A DNA stretch of 64,000 bases from Oceanispirochaeta sp. M1 (GTDB lineage: Bacteria > Spirochaetota > Spirochaetia > DSM-2461), in assembly GCF_003346715.1 (NCBI RefSeq), contig NZ_QQPQ01000016.1, positions 62,001 to 126,000 of the forward strand, in the 5' to 3' direction. Positions 8,696 through 16,983 of this stretch are shown here, one piece after another. Each line of letters starts with the position of its first letter. Within the stretch, counting starts at the first letter, position 1. Both the position numbers and the translations under genes were made by a program. The notes under the pieces are model-generated. The model made no database searches. It was not told where the DNA came from and was given only the letters and a program-made list of their open reading frames with translations.

Positions 8696-10218
8696 ATTCT
8701 TATTGTCTCCTTTCCCATTGCAGCTGCAAGAATCTTCTCTGCATCGGCTTCCTCTCTTGTAAATTCAGCGGTTATCGAACCTCTGTGCATAACTAGCACA
8801 CGATCACTCATGGCCAGCAGTTCAGGCATTTCCGAAGTAATCAACACTATTGAGATCCCCTGTTTGGTCCACTCATTCATAAGCTGATAGATTTCGTGTT
8901 TTGCTCCGATATCAATCCCTCTGGTCGGCTCATCGAGCAGGAGGACTTCAGGTGAGATCTGCATCCATTTCGCAATAGCCGCTTTTTGCTGATTTCCCCC
9001 TGAAAGCATACCGACCTCCATTTCGTAGGACGAAGCATGAATCTGCAGAGCTTCACCCTGTTTCTCAGCGGCAGATATTTCTCCGAAAATATTTCTCCAG
9101 CCCCACTTGGATAATTCCACAAGTCCCGACATGCAGATATTGGCGATAATCGACATAGGTAGTACGAGTCCCGTTGCTTTCCGATCATTTGTCAAAAGAG
9201 CAATTTTCCTTTTGATGGCGTCAGAAGGTTTGTTAATGCTGATCTCATTACCATTGAGGAAAATGTGATCAGCTGTTTTTTTGTTGTAACCACCAAAGAG
9301 TCCCATTAGAAGCTCACTGGCACCGCAACCTTGTAAACCAGCAATACCCAGGATTTCACCCGAATTGACTGTTAGATTTATACCTTTGACAAGTGTTTTC
9401 TCATTATCAGAAACCGATAAATTTTCTATACGAAGTTTCTCTTTTCCCCGGTTCATTTCATATCTTGGAAACAAGTTGGTCATTTCACGACCGACCATCC
9501 AGTTGATCAATTTAGGAGTAGTGAGTTTTTCCGCCGGAGAAGTACCAACAAATTTACCGTCTCTGAGAACAGTAATCCTGTTGGCCAACCTCTCGATCTC
9601 CTCCATCCTGTGGCTGATATAGACAATTCCACAACCCTGCTCTTTTAATTTCTCAATGAGTGAAAAGAGGATTTCCACATCTTTAGAATTGAGAGAACTG
9701 CTTGGTTCATCCATAATAATAACTTTTGCATTGATACTGATGGCTTTTGCTATTTCAATCAGCTGCTGCATAGAAATTGAAAGGTCCTCGACAAAGGCAT
9801 CAGCAGATACATCGAGCCCAACATCATTTAAAACGGACAGTGCTTTTCTATTTTGTTCTCTATCGCGGATAAAACCCAAACTGGTCACAGGCCGTCCTAG
9901 AAACAGATTATCTCTGACACTCATAGAGGGGATAAGAGACAGCTCCTGATGAATTACGGAGATCCCCATATGATTGGCTTCAAGGGGCGTTGCCGGAGCA
10001 ATGACCTTACCATCCATAGAGATGGTCCCTTCATAACTGGTATACACTCCGGACAGAATCTTCATTAACGTACTTTTCCCGGCACCATTTTCACCGGCAA
10101 GAATATGTACTTCTCCGGGAAATATCTCAAAATCTATATTTTCTAAAACACGTACTTTTCCAAATTTTTTCCCGATTCCCTTCATAGCAATGACAGGGAT
10201 GGATAAATCTGAGTTCAA
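8692..10218 (-). CDS. Ribose-type sugar ABC transporter ATPase (two domains)
   Basis: This 508-residue protein has tandem ABC domains, as in RbsA. The first has Walker A GENGAGKST near residue 45, an unusual signature LSISMQQ, and Walker B VIIMDEPSSSL. The second has a degenerate Walker A (GLQGCGASE), as usual in this family, but a good signature LSGGNQQ and LLLDEPTRGIDIG. The start is TTG at 10216-10218, chosen because a perfect AGGAGG lies six bases upstream. A sigma54-type promoter lies 37 bases upstream of the start codon. The gene lies directly downstream of the fused ABC-ATPase/kinase gene, which is homologous to its first domain. Confidence 0.93.
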   Translation of the reverse strand: MNSDLSIPVIAMKGIGKKFGKVRVLENIDFEIFPGEVHILAGENGAGKSTLMKILSGVYTSYEGTISMDGKVIAPATPLEANHMGISVIHQELSLIPSMSVRDNLFLGRPVTSLGFIRDREQNRKALSVLNDVGLDVSADAFVEDLSISMQQLIEIAKAISINAKVIIMDEPSSSLNSKDVEILFSLIEKLKEQGCGIVYISHRMEEIERLANRITVLRDGKFVGTSPAEKLTTPKLINWMVGREMTNLFPRYEMNRGKEKLRIENLSVSDNEKTLVKGINLTVNSGEILGIAGLQGCGASELLMGLFGGYNKKTADHIFLNGNEISINKPSDAIKRKIALLTNDRKATGLVLPMSIIANICMSGLVELSKWGWRNIFGEISAAEKQGEALQIHASSYEMEVGMLSGGNQQKAAIAKWMQISPEVLLLDEPTRGIDIGAKHEIYQLMNEWTKQGISIVLITSEMPELLAMSDRVLVMHRGSITAEFTREEADAEKILAAAMGKETIRI

Positions 10219-10254
10219 AGAATACCTCCTGAAAAGTTGTATAGTTCTACTAAT

Positions 10255-10271
10255 AGCAATCCCTATGCCAA
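10255..10271 (-). promoter_or_regulatory. Sigma54 (RpoN) promoter of rbsACB-like operon
   Basis: The minus-strand sequence TTGGCATAGGGATTGCT matches the sigma54 -24/-12 consensus (YTGGCACG-N4-TTGCW) at every position except CG, which is TA. GG and GC have the required spacing. It lies 37 bases before the TTG start of the ATPase gene, in the 140-base gap after the sensor-kinase gene. The adjacent NtrC-type regulator is the obvious activator. Upstream activator sites were not resolved. Confidence 0.75.
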
Positions 10272-10358
10272 GTCATAAAACTCAATAGAAATAACTTAGA
10301 GATGTTTTTACCCTATTTTTGATGTGAAATTTCGAAAGTATAAGGGAAAGTGGGAAGG

Positions 10359-12167
10359 CTAATTCCCGACAATGGGAAGCCTGATTCCCATTGTGGTTCC
10401 CTCATCACTCTGACAAGTGATTACACCATTATGGGATTCGATAATGTGCTGACAGATTGAGAGACCAAGCCCTGTATTCTTCTTGCCGGCTTTTGTACTG
10501 AAAAAAGGATTAAAAATCTTACTCAGAATATGAGGTGGAATTCCAGAACCATCATCTCTGATTGAAATTTCAACCCACTCATTTTCATTCTGCTCAATAA
10601 AGATCCCTATATGTCCCCCCTCCAGGACGGCTTCTATCCCATTAATCAGAAGATTTATTAAAACCTGCTTCAGGCGATTTTCATCTCCCGAAACATAGAT
10701 ATTCTGTTCGCCTTTTTCCCATTTAAGATGAATGTTTTTACTGATGATTTTATGCTGAATTAGCAAAACCACATCATCTACAAGTTCAGTTATGTCGAGT
10801 TGTTTTGGAGGTAACGATTGTATCTTGGTAAAGGAGAGAAGTCCCCCAATAATGTCGGAGATCATTGAGAGCTGATTTTTAATCCTATCCAGTTTATCGG
10901 AAGAATAAGAATCCATATAATTTGGTTTTAGAAGGTCAATATAGTTGTGGATGACACTTAAGGGCGTATTAATCTCATGAGCTACCCCAGCGGCTAATTC
11001 TGCGACAGATGCGATTTTTTCAGATCTCAGCAGGTAATCGTTGAAATGACGCTCCTGTGAGACATCTTCCAGAAGCAATATAGATCCGATACAATCCAGG
11101 GAATTGTCATGCAGGGGGAAAACTTTGATGGTAACAATTCTGTTTTCACTCCATTGCAGATCCTCCCAGACCCCTTCGGTCATCAGTTCGATTGCTTTCG
11201 ATATTTCAGCTCCATGATCTTTCAGTATATTGCCCAGCACTGTTCCGAGGATCTTTCCGGTAAGCTCTTCCTCTCCAGGACTGAAAAGTTTCAGAGCGGA
11301 TAAGTTGACCTGAGTTATCTGTTTATCCTTATCGAGAATCATGACTCCTATAGGAATATTTTTAATTATATTTTCATTGTATTTTTTGAGAAGATACAGT
11401 TCCATATTATCTTTTTCCAACTCTTCCCGACTCAGAACAAAGGAGTAGGTGAGTTTCATCAGTTTAATCTTATCGAGATCTTTAACTTCCTCGGTCCCTA
11501 TTCTACGACCGTCCTGAAGAATGGTAACGCGGTCGGCAAATCGGAAAATTTCATCCATGTTGTGGGAGATATAGATAATGCTTTTTCCTTTATTTTTAAA
11601 TTCAAATAGGAGTTTGTAGATTTTTTCCATCTCTGTCGGAGTGAGTCGACTTGAAATCTCATCAAAAATCAGGATTTCCGGGTTCAGCGATAGAGCTTTA
11701 GCTATTTCAACCATCTGCTGTTCCTGCCTTGTCAAAGAGGAAAGAGGTATTTCCATATTTATTTCCATATTGAGCGATTCAAGGAGAGAAGCAGCTCTTC
11801 TTTTCATCTCCTTTGACTTTAAGAAACCGAGAGATGAAACAATTCTCTGCCCTGTGAAGATATTTTCAACGGCATTTATTGAAGGTATGATATTCAAATC
11901 CTGATAAATAATCCCTATACCATTCTGCATGGCTGATCTCGGTTAAAAGGATTCAACCTCTTGACCTTTATAGAGAAAGTGACCACTCTCCTTGATTACC
12001 GCACCACTGAGAAGCTTTACCAAAGTCGATTTACCGGCCCGATGCTCCCCTACGAGACCGTGTATTTCACCACTGTTGAGATCAAAATCAATTCCATTGA
12101 GTGCCTTGAAAGATTCATAAGTCACATGGACATTCTTTAATGAGATCAATGGTTCAAGATGGTTCAT
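10359..12167 (-). CDS. ABC-ATPase/PAS/histidine-kinase fusion with in-frame TAA at codon 75
   Basis: This single reading frame of 602 codons is interrupted only by TAA at 11943-11945. Residues 1-250 are an RbsA-like ABC ATPase: Walker A GEHRAGKST (40-48), Q-loop IIYQDLN, a degenerate signature LTRQEQQ where RbsA has LSVGQQQ, Walker B ILIFDE, and the switch histidine YISHNM. The homology runs through the stop (QEVESF, stop, PRSAMQNGIGIIYQ), so this is one gene, not two. A PAS domain (about 265-370) and a HisKA/HATPase kinase follow (H397 in AGVAHEINTPL, then NLLINGIEAV, DDGSGIP, TGLGLSI). There are no membrane segments. It overlaps the NtrC-type regulator by four bases. The stop could be a nonsense mutation, a sequencing error or a recoded site. 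If it is real, ATG 11930 could restart a product lacking Walker A. Confidence 0.85.
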
Positions 12168-13492
12168 TTTAATCCAAGCTTTTTCATTCTGTTGTAGAGA
12201 GTTCTTCTATTTATATTGAGGGCATCCGCAGCTTTCTGCTTCACTCCATGACTTTCCTGAAGAGCTTTAAATATAGCTTCCCGATTATGATTGTCCAGGA
12301 TTGATTCAATATCTTCCTCTATAGCGAAATTAGTGTATTCAAGATACTGAGAAGGAAGTTCTTCTTCACTAATACTTTCTCCATCACAAAAGATAACTGC
12401 TCTCTCTACACAGTTTCGCAGTTCTCTGATATTTCCAGGCCAGTTGTGTTTTCCAAGCACATTCTCCGCTTCTCGAGAAAATCCGGATATATTTTTGTTA
12501 TATAGAGTATTGAAGAGTTCCAGAAAATGATCCAGCAGAATTGGAACATCGCCCTCTCGAGACCTCAGAGGTGGAAGCTCTATTGCAATTACTGACAACC
12601 GGTAGTAGAGATCCTCTCTGAAACACCCCTTAGAAATCAATTCTCTCAGGTTTTTATTCGTAGCAGCAATAACACGGATGTCCACATGAATGGTTTCTGT
12701 CCCCCCGACCCTTTCAAATTCCTTTTCCTGGAGAACTCTTAATATTTTAGCCTGTGTTTTCAGACTCATATCTCCAATTTCATCGAGAAAAATCGAGCCG
12801 CCATCGGAGAGCTCGAACTTACCTTTTTTCCGTTCTATAGCATTGGTAAAAGCCCCTTTCTCATGACCCAGCAATTCACTTTCAAGAAGAGTTTCCGGTA
12901 TGGCTGCACAATTAATTTTTATCAAAGGCATATTGCTGCGAGCACTCTTCTGATGTATTAAATCTGCAATCATCTCTTTACCCGTTCCACTTTCACCGGT
13001 AATCAGGATAGGTGCCAGTGTAGGAGATGCTTTAATGGCAGTATTTAAAGTCTTCTTCATCATCTCATTATGAGTGATGATCTCTTCTCCTGTTTTATTT
13101 GCGATACTATTCTTCTTTGACCGAATCTTATAGAGATGACTCACTTCACTCTTTAGTTGAAGAAGGGGAAGAGGTTTTACATAGAAATTTAAAGCTCCAT
13201 ATTTCATTGCCATTATCGCATTTTCTATAGTGGGATATCCCGTAATCATAATGACATCAATAGCTGGATTATTTTTTTTAATACTTTTTAGCAGATCAAT
13301 CCCACCGATTTCGGGCATTCTGATATCTGAAATAATCAGATCCGGATCAGCTTCTCTTATCAGAATTTCCACTTCCGAGGGGACTATGGTAAATCGGCAA
13401 CTGTATCCTTCTTTTGATAATATCTCACTGAGGGACAGGCACATTTCTTCATCATCATCAATTATTAGAATTGAATATTTTTTATTTCCCAT
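12164..13492 (-). CDS. NtrC-family sigma54 response regulator
   Basis: This 442-residue protein has three domains. The receiver (1-120) has DDDEE and the phosphorylatable Asp in SDIRMPE. The AAA+ sigma54-activating domain (about 140-380) has Walker A GESGTGKE and Walker B GSIFLDEIGDM. A Fis-type helix-turn-helix (about 400-442) contains AADALNINRRTLYNRMKKLG. The sigma54-contacting loop reads GAFTNA instead of the usual GAFTGA. It is the first gene before the fused ABC/kinase gene, which it overlaps by ATGA, so the two form a cognate pair. The sigma54 promoter in front of the adjacent sugar transporter is the likely target. Confidence 0.9.
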   Translation of the reverse strand: MGNKKYSILIIDDDEEMCLSLSEILSKEGYSCRFTIVPSEVEILIREADPDLIISDIRMPEIGGIDLLKSIKKNNPAIDVIMITGYPTIENAIMAMKYGALNFYVKPLPLLQLKSEVSHLYKIRSKKNSIANKTGEEIITHNEMMKKTLNTAIKASPTLAPILITGESGTGKEMIADLIHQKSARSNMPLIKINCAAIPETLLESELLGHEKGAFTNAIERKKGKFELSDGGSIFLDEIGDMSLKTQAKILRVLQEKEFERVGGTETIHVDIRVIAATNKNLRELISKGCFREDLYYRLSVIAIELPPLRSREGDVPILLDHFLELFNTLYNKNISGFSREAENVLGKHNWPGNIRELRNCVERAVIFCDGESISEEELPSQYLEYTNFAIEEDIESILDNHNREAIFKALQESHGVKQKAADALNINRRTLYNRMKKLGLK

Positions 13493-13519
13493 ATTTAATC
13501 TCTCTATTTATACTATTTG

Positions 13520-13563
13520 CGTGTACGTTAACACATATTATATCAAGATTCTTATTCTGCCAA
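13520..13563 (-). promoter_or_regulatory. Promoter and palindrome upstream of NtrC-type regulator
   Basis: On the minus strand TATAAT (complement of 13537-13542) follows a TTTGGC-like -35 by about 16 bases. Just downstream lies the palindrome CGTGTACGTTAACACA (13520-13535), whose plus-strand form resembles the operator repeats at 5116-5181. It may be a site for a related LacI-type repressor. Both calls are from inspection only. Confidence 0.4.
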
Positions 13564-13691
13564 ATTTTAATTTCTTTTCTCATTGACATTGCGATTATTT
13601 AGCCTCTCATGAAATCACCATTTTCAGGTTATACTAATAATGCTATGTTACAATTTATATTGAGATTGACCTTGAGGAGTAAATTATCCTT

Positions 13692-15479
13692 GTAAAACAC
13701 TATTCAAAAATCAAAAACTCCTTTCTTACAAGAATAATACTGAGCCTCTCCTTAATCTCTGTTGTTGGATTAGCGCTGGGAATCAATCTGGCAACAAGGT
13801 CTGTATTTAATGAACTGATAACAGTAGAAAAAAAATATGAGTCTTTTATAACAAGGAAATATACGGAAGAAATTAATGAGGTTCTGGTACAGATTAACAA
13901 GATCTTTCTAAATATTTATTTAGAAGATTTTATGGGATTTACTCTGGAAAAGCTGAGTAGTGATTACTTCCAATCGATTTCCCAGGAACAACGAGACAGC
14001 CTGATTACAGATAAATTATTTCTCATCAATAGAATGTACCCCTATATATCTGAGATAATTATGGTCGATTATTCTCAAACTAAAAGCTATTCCATGACAC
14101 TTCTAAATGGTAGAGATATAAAGCTGGATTATGATTTTTTCAGCAGCATGCTCCTTAAAGATCTCCAATCAATGGAGAATCGCAAAATTATCCTTCCCCC
14201 ACACTTCCCTGAATATATTTTCTCTCGAACAGAAAAAGTATCTTATCCTGTGATTACCATTGGTTTGAATATATTTGACAACAGATACTACACCCCAGAG
14301 AAACCAACAGGCTCCATGCTGATTAATTTCAACCCGGAAATATTCCTATCAAAAGCGATAGATATTGATCAGGATTTCCCAGGCAGGTTTCTTATCATGG
14401 ATAAAAAAACAAATGTAATACTCTTTGATACAGAGACCATTTTGCAGGGAGAGACCTTTAATGAGGATTTTTTTACACAGCCATTGTATCAGTTAAGAAA
14501 AATCAATCTATCATGGAATGATCTTATTCTAGTTCAAATTTCAGATGATAATAAAATTCAGGATTTATATAAAAAGAATAGGATTCTGATTTTGCTCATA
14601 ATGACTCTAATAAGTTCAGTACTGCTTCTCACTGTATTTTATCTTTCTCATCTCATGAGAAGACGGCTTAAACCACTGCTTCATTCCATGGAAAATATCA
14701 AACATGGAGATTTTAATTCACAGATCAAAATATCCCATATTGATGAGTTTTCGCTTATCGAAGAAGCTTTCAATAAGATGTGTACAACTCTGGATGATTA
14801 TATAAACAGGGTATATAAGGCAGAATTACTGACTCAGACTTCTCAGCTGAAACTTCTTAAGCAGCAGTTTAATCCCCACTTCATGTACAACACCTTACAA
14901 TCTATACAGATGAAAGCCCTGATTAATAAGGATCAGGAAACCTCAGAGATGGTACAGATTCTTGGTGATATTTTCCGTTGGTCCTTAAAAGAAAAGGCAG
15001 AGGTTAGTCTGGGAGAGGAATTACATTTTCTTTCAAGGTATATAGACCTGCAATCTTTCAGATTTAAATACAAACTATCTCTGGACATAGATATTCCCAT
15101 ACAGCTGCAGTCTACTCCTGTTCTAAAAATGATTTTCCAACCACTTTTGGAAAATGCCATATATCATGGTCTGGGTAATCTGGAAAAAAAAGGAAAATTC
15201 AGACTCTCTGTTTCTGATCAGAAGAATATTCTGATGTTCAAAATAGAAGATAATGGAGATGGTATCGACAAGGAGAAATTAGATCTAATTCTTCACTCAT
15301 TGCAAGAAAAAAAAGAGGCCGATGAAAGTCATATAGGATTGATGAATCTACACAACAGAGTAACCAAATATTATGGAAATTCTGAGATAGGAATCACATC
15401 TATTATCAGCTCTCATAAAGGAACCACAATATTTCTAAGCATTCCTAAAAGAGATGCCCGGAAGGATATAAAACAATGA
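13692..15479 (+). CDS. YesM-type membrane sensor histidine kinase (start unresolved)
   Basis: The frame is open from just after a stop at 13680-13682. The sequence from 13692 supplies the first membrane helix (LTRIILSLSLISVVGLALGI), which a kinase of this kind needs. There is, however, no in-frame ATG, GTG or TTG before 13932, which would leave 515 residues without that helix. A TTG with a nearby GAGGAG exists at 13690 but in another frame, so a small indel or a rare start (ATT 13683, ATC 13686) is suspected. An extracellular sensor region, a second helix (ILILLIMTLISSVLLLTVFY), HAMP, the His_kinase motif QFNPHFMYNTLQS and the ATPase motif LENAIYHG follow. It forms a pair with the AraC-type regulator downstream. 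Confidence 0.8.
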   Translation, partial: VKHYSKIKNSFLTRIILSLSLISVVGLALGINLATRSVFNELITVEKKYESFITRKYTEEINEVLVQINKIFLNIYLEDFMGFTLEKLSSDYFQSISQEQRDSLITDKLFLINRMYPYISEIIMVDYSQTKSYSMTLLNGRDIKLDYDFFSSMLLKDLQSMENRKIILPPHFPEYIFSRTEKVSYPVITIGLNIFDNRYYTPEKPTGSMLINFNPEIFLSKAIDIDQDFPGRFLIMDKKTNVILFDTETILQGETFNEDFFTQPLYQLRKINLSWNDLILVQISDDNKIQDLYKKNRILILLIMTLISSVLLLTVFYLSHLMRRRLKPLLHSMENIKHGDFNSQIKISHIDEFSLIEEAFNKMCTTLDDYINRVYKAELLTQTSQLKLLKQQFNPHFMYNTLQSIQMKALINKDQETSEMVQILGDIFRWSLKEKAEVSLGEELHFLSRYIDLQSFRFKYKLSLDIDIPIQLQSTPVLKMIFQPLLENAIYHGLGNLEKKGKFRLSVSDQKNILMFKIEDNGDGIDKEKLDLILHSLQEKKEADESHIGLMNLHNRVTKYYGNSEIGITSIISSHKGTTIFLSIPKRDARKDIKQ

Positions 15480-16891
15480 ATAGAGTTATAATTGTGGATG
15501 ATGATCCTCTGGTCTGCCAGGGACTCTCTGTGATAATACCCTGGAAAGAATATGGATTTGAAATCAGCCATACCTTTAAGGATGGCTTTTCGGCGCTTGA
15601 TTATCTGAAAGAAAATCCGGTTGAACTGGTTATCACTGATATAAAAATGCCGGGAATGAATGGTGTAGAACTGATTGAAAAAATCCGCAGGGAATCAATA
15701 CCAAGTCAGATTCTGATTTTAAGCGGATATGATGATTACGAATATTTGAAAAAAGCAATAACACTAAACGTTGTCAGCTATCTTATGAAACCTGTCAATG
15801 TTCAGGAATTGAAAGCCAATATAGAGACAGTTAATACAAGAATTAAAAATGATATTTCAAATCAGATATTCATTGAAGGTATGGAAGCTCTTAAGAACAC
15901 CCTGTTTCAAAGGATACTCGGGCATCAGATAACTGAGAATGAATTACGAAACAAATTGGATTTTCTTCAGATACAAAACCTCATGAACTGGGAGTCATAT
16001 TTTATCGGACTTCTCGCTTCTGACGAAATTATAAAAAACAGAATAGAAAAAATAGAACAGAACCCTCTTCTATATCACTTCTTTGATATAGAGCAAAAAC
16101 TGGTTCTAGTTGCAGAAACAAAAGAATCATTGGTGAATCTGATTCCAGAAAACAGGGCCAATAATGAATTATTATTTATCGGCGAACCCGTAAAACAGAT
16201 ATTCAGCCTTGTTGAATCTTATCAGAGTGCCTGGGAAGCTCTGATAAAAGAAAAAAAACCAGATATTGATAAAGAAATTGAAGATTACATCATGCAAATG
16301 GATATCGCTGGTTTAAGAGAGTATCTATGCGCTCTAATTTCTAAAGAAAAAAACCTTCAGTATTCAAAAGAAAGTATATTTTCTGCCATTCTGATAATTC
16401 AGAATGAAATGCATAAAAGCCAGGCCGGGGATCTTTTTTCTTTGGAGGATCTAGGGATTTCCTACCATTTCTTCTCTATAGCGACTTCTCAGACATTGCT
16501 GCTGGATAAAGTCAATTCCCTTTGTGATCAGATTGAACTGCTCTGGATCAGCAACAATAAATTGACAGGTAATAACATCATAGATTCTATAATTCGCTAT
16601 GTCCATTTACATCTTGATGAAGGAATCAGTCTCTCAATAATTTCGGATTCCATGAATATGAATCCCTCCTACCTTGGCACCCTCTTTTTCCAGACAACAG
16701 GCAGTAAATTTACCAGCTATGTAAAAGAAATGCGTATAGAAAAGGCTTGTAAACTGCTTACTGACACTACCTATAAAATATCGGAAATTGCTCCTCTTTG
16801 CGGTTTCAATGATATCCATTACTTCCTGAAAGTATTCTCATCATTGAAATCATGTTCACCAAAAGAATACCAAAATTTGAATAAAACCTAG
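15476..16891 (+). CDS. YesN-type response regulator (receiver plus AraC HTH)
   Basis: This 471-residue transcription factor has an N-terminal receiver (VDDDP, phosphorylation site TDIKMPG near residue 55, ILSGYDDYEY) and a long linker. A C-terminal AraC-type double helix-turn-helix occupies about 370-470 (SIISDSMNMNPSYLGTLFFQ, then KISEIAPLCGFNDIHYF). Its ATG overlaps the stop of the sensor kinase (ATGA), the standard arrangement for a YesMN pair. The sugar-binding protein gene follows after 92 bases, so the pair probably activates that operon in response to the sugar. Confidence 0.93.
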   Translation: MNRVIIVDDDPLVCQGLSVIIPWKEYGFEISHTFKDGFSALDYLKENPVELVITDIKMPGMNGVELIEKIRRESIPSQILILSGYDDYEYLKKAITLNVVSYLMKPVNVQELKANIETVNTRIKNDISNQIFIEGMEALKNTLFQRILGHQITENELRNKLDFLQIQNLMNWESYFIGLLASDEIIKNRIEKIEQNPLLYHFFDIEQKLVLVAETKESLVNLIPENRANNELLFIGEPVKQIFSLVESYQSAWEALIKEKKPDIDKEIEDYIMQMDIAGLREYLCALISKEKNLQYSKESIFSAILIIQNEMHKSQAGDLFSLEDLGISYHFFSIATSQTLLLDKVNSLCDQIELLWISNNKLTGNNIIDSIIRYVHLHLDEGISLSIISDSMNMNPSYLGTLFFQTTGSKFTSYVKEMRIEKACKLLTDTTYKISEIAPLCGFNDIHYFLKVFSSLKSCSPKEYQNLNKT

Positions 16892-16983
16892 AATTTTTCA
16901 CAACAAAACTTGATTTTATACAAATTGTGGAGTTCAGGAAGCGGGAAGATACTGATATCAACAATTCTAAATAGGAGATCATT

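Noticed and set aside
11943-12167. A separate 74-residue ABC-type gene upstream of the kinase gene
   Set aside because: It is in the same frame as the kinase frame, and RbsA homology continues across the stop. It is one interrupted gene.
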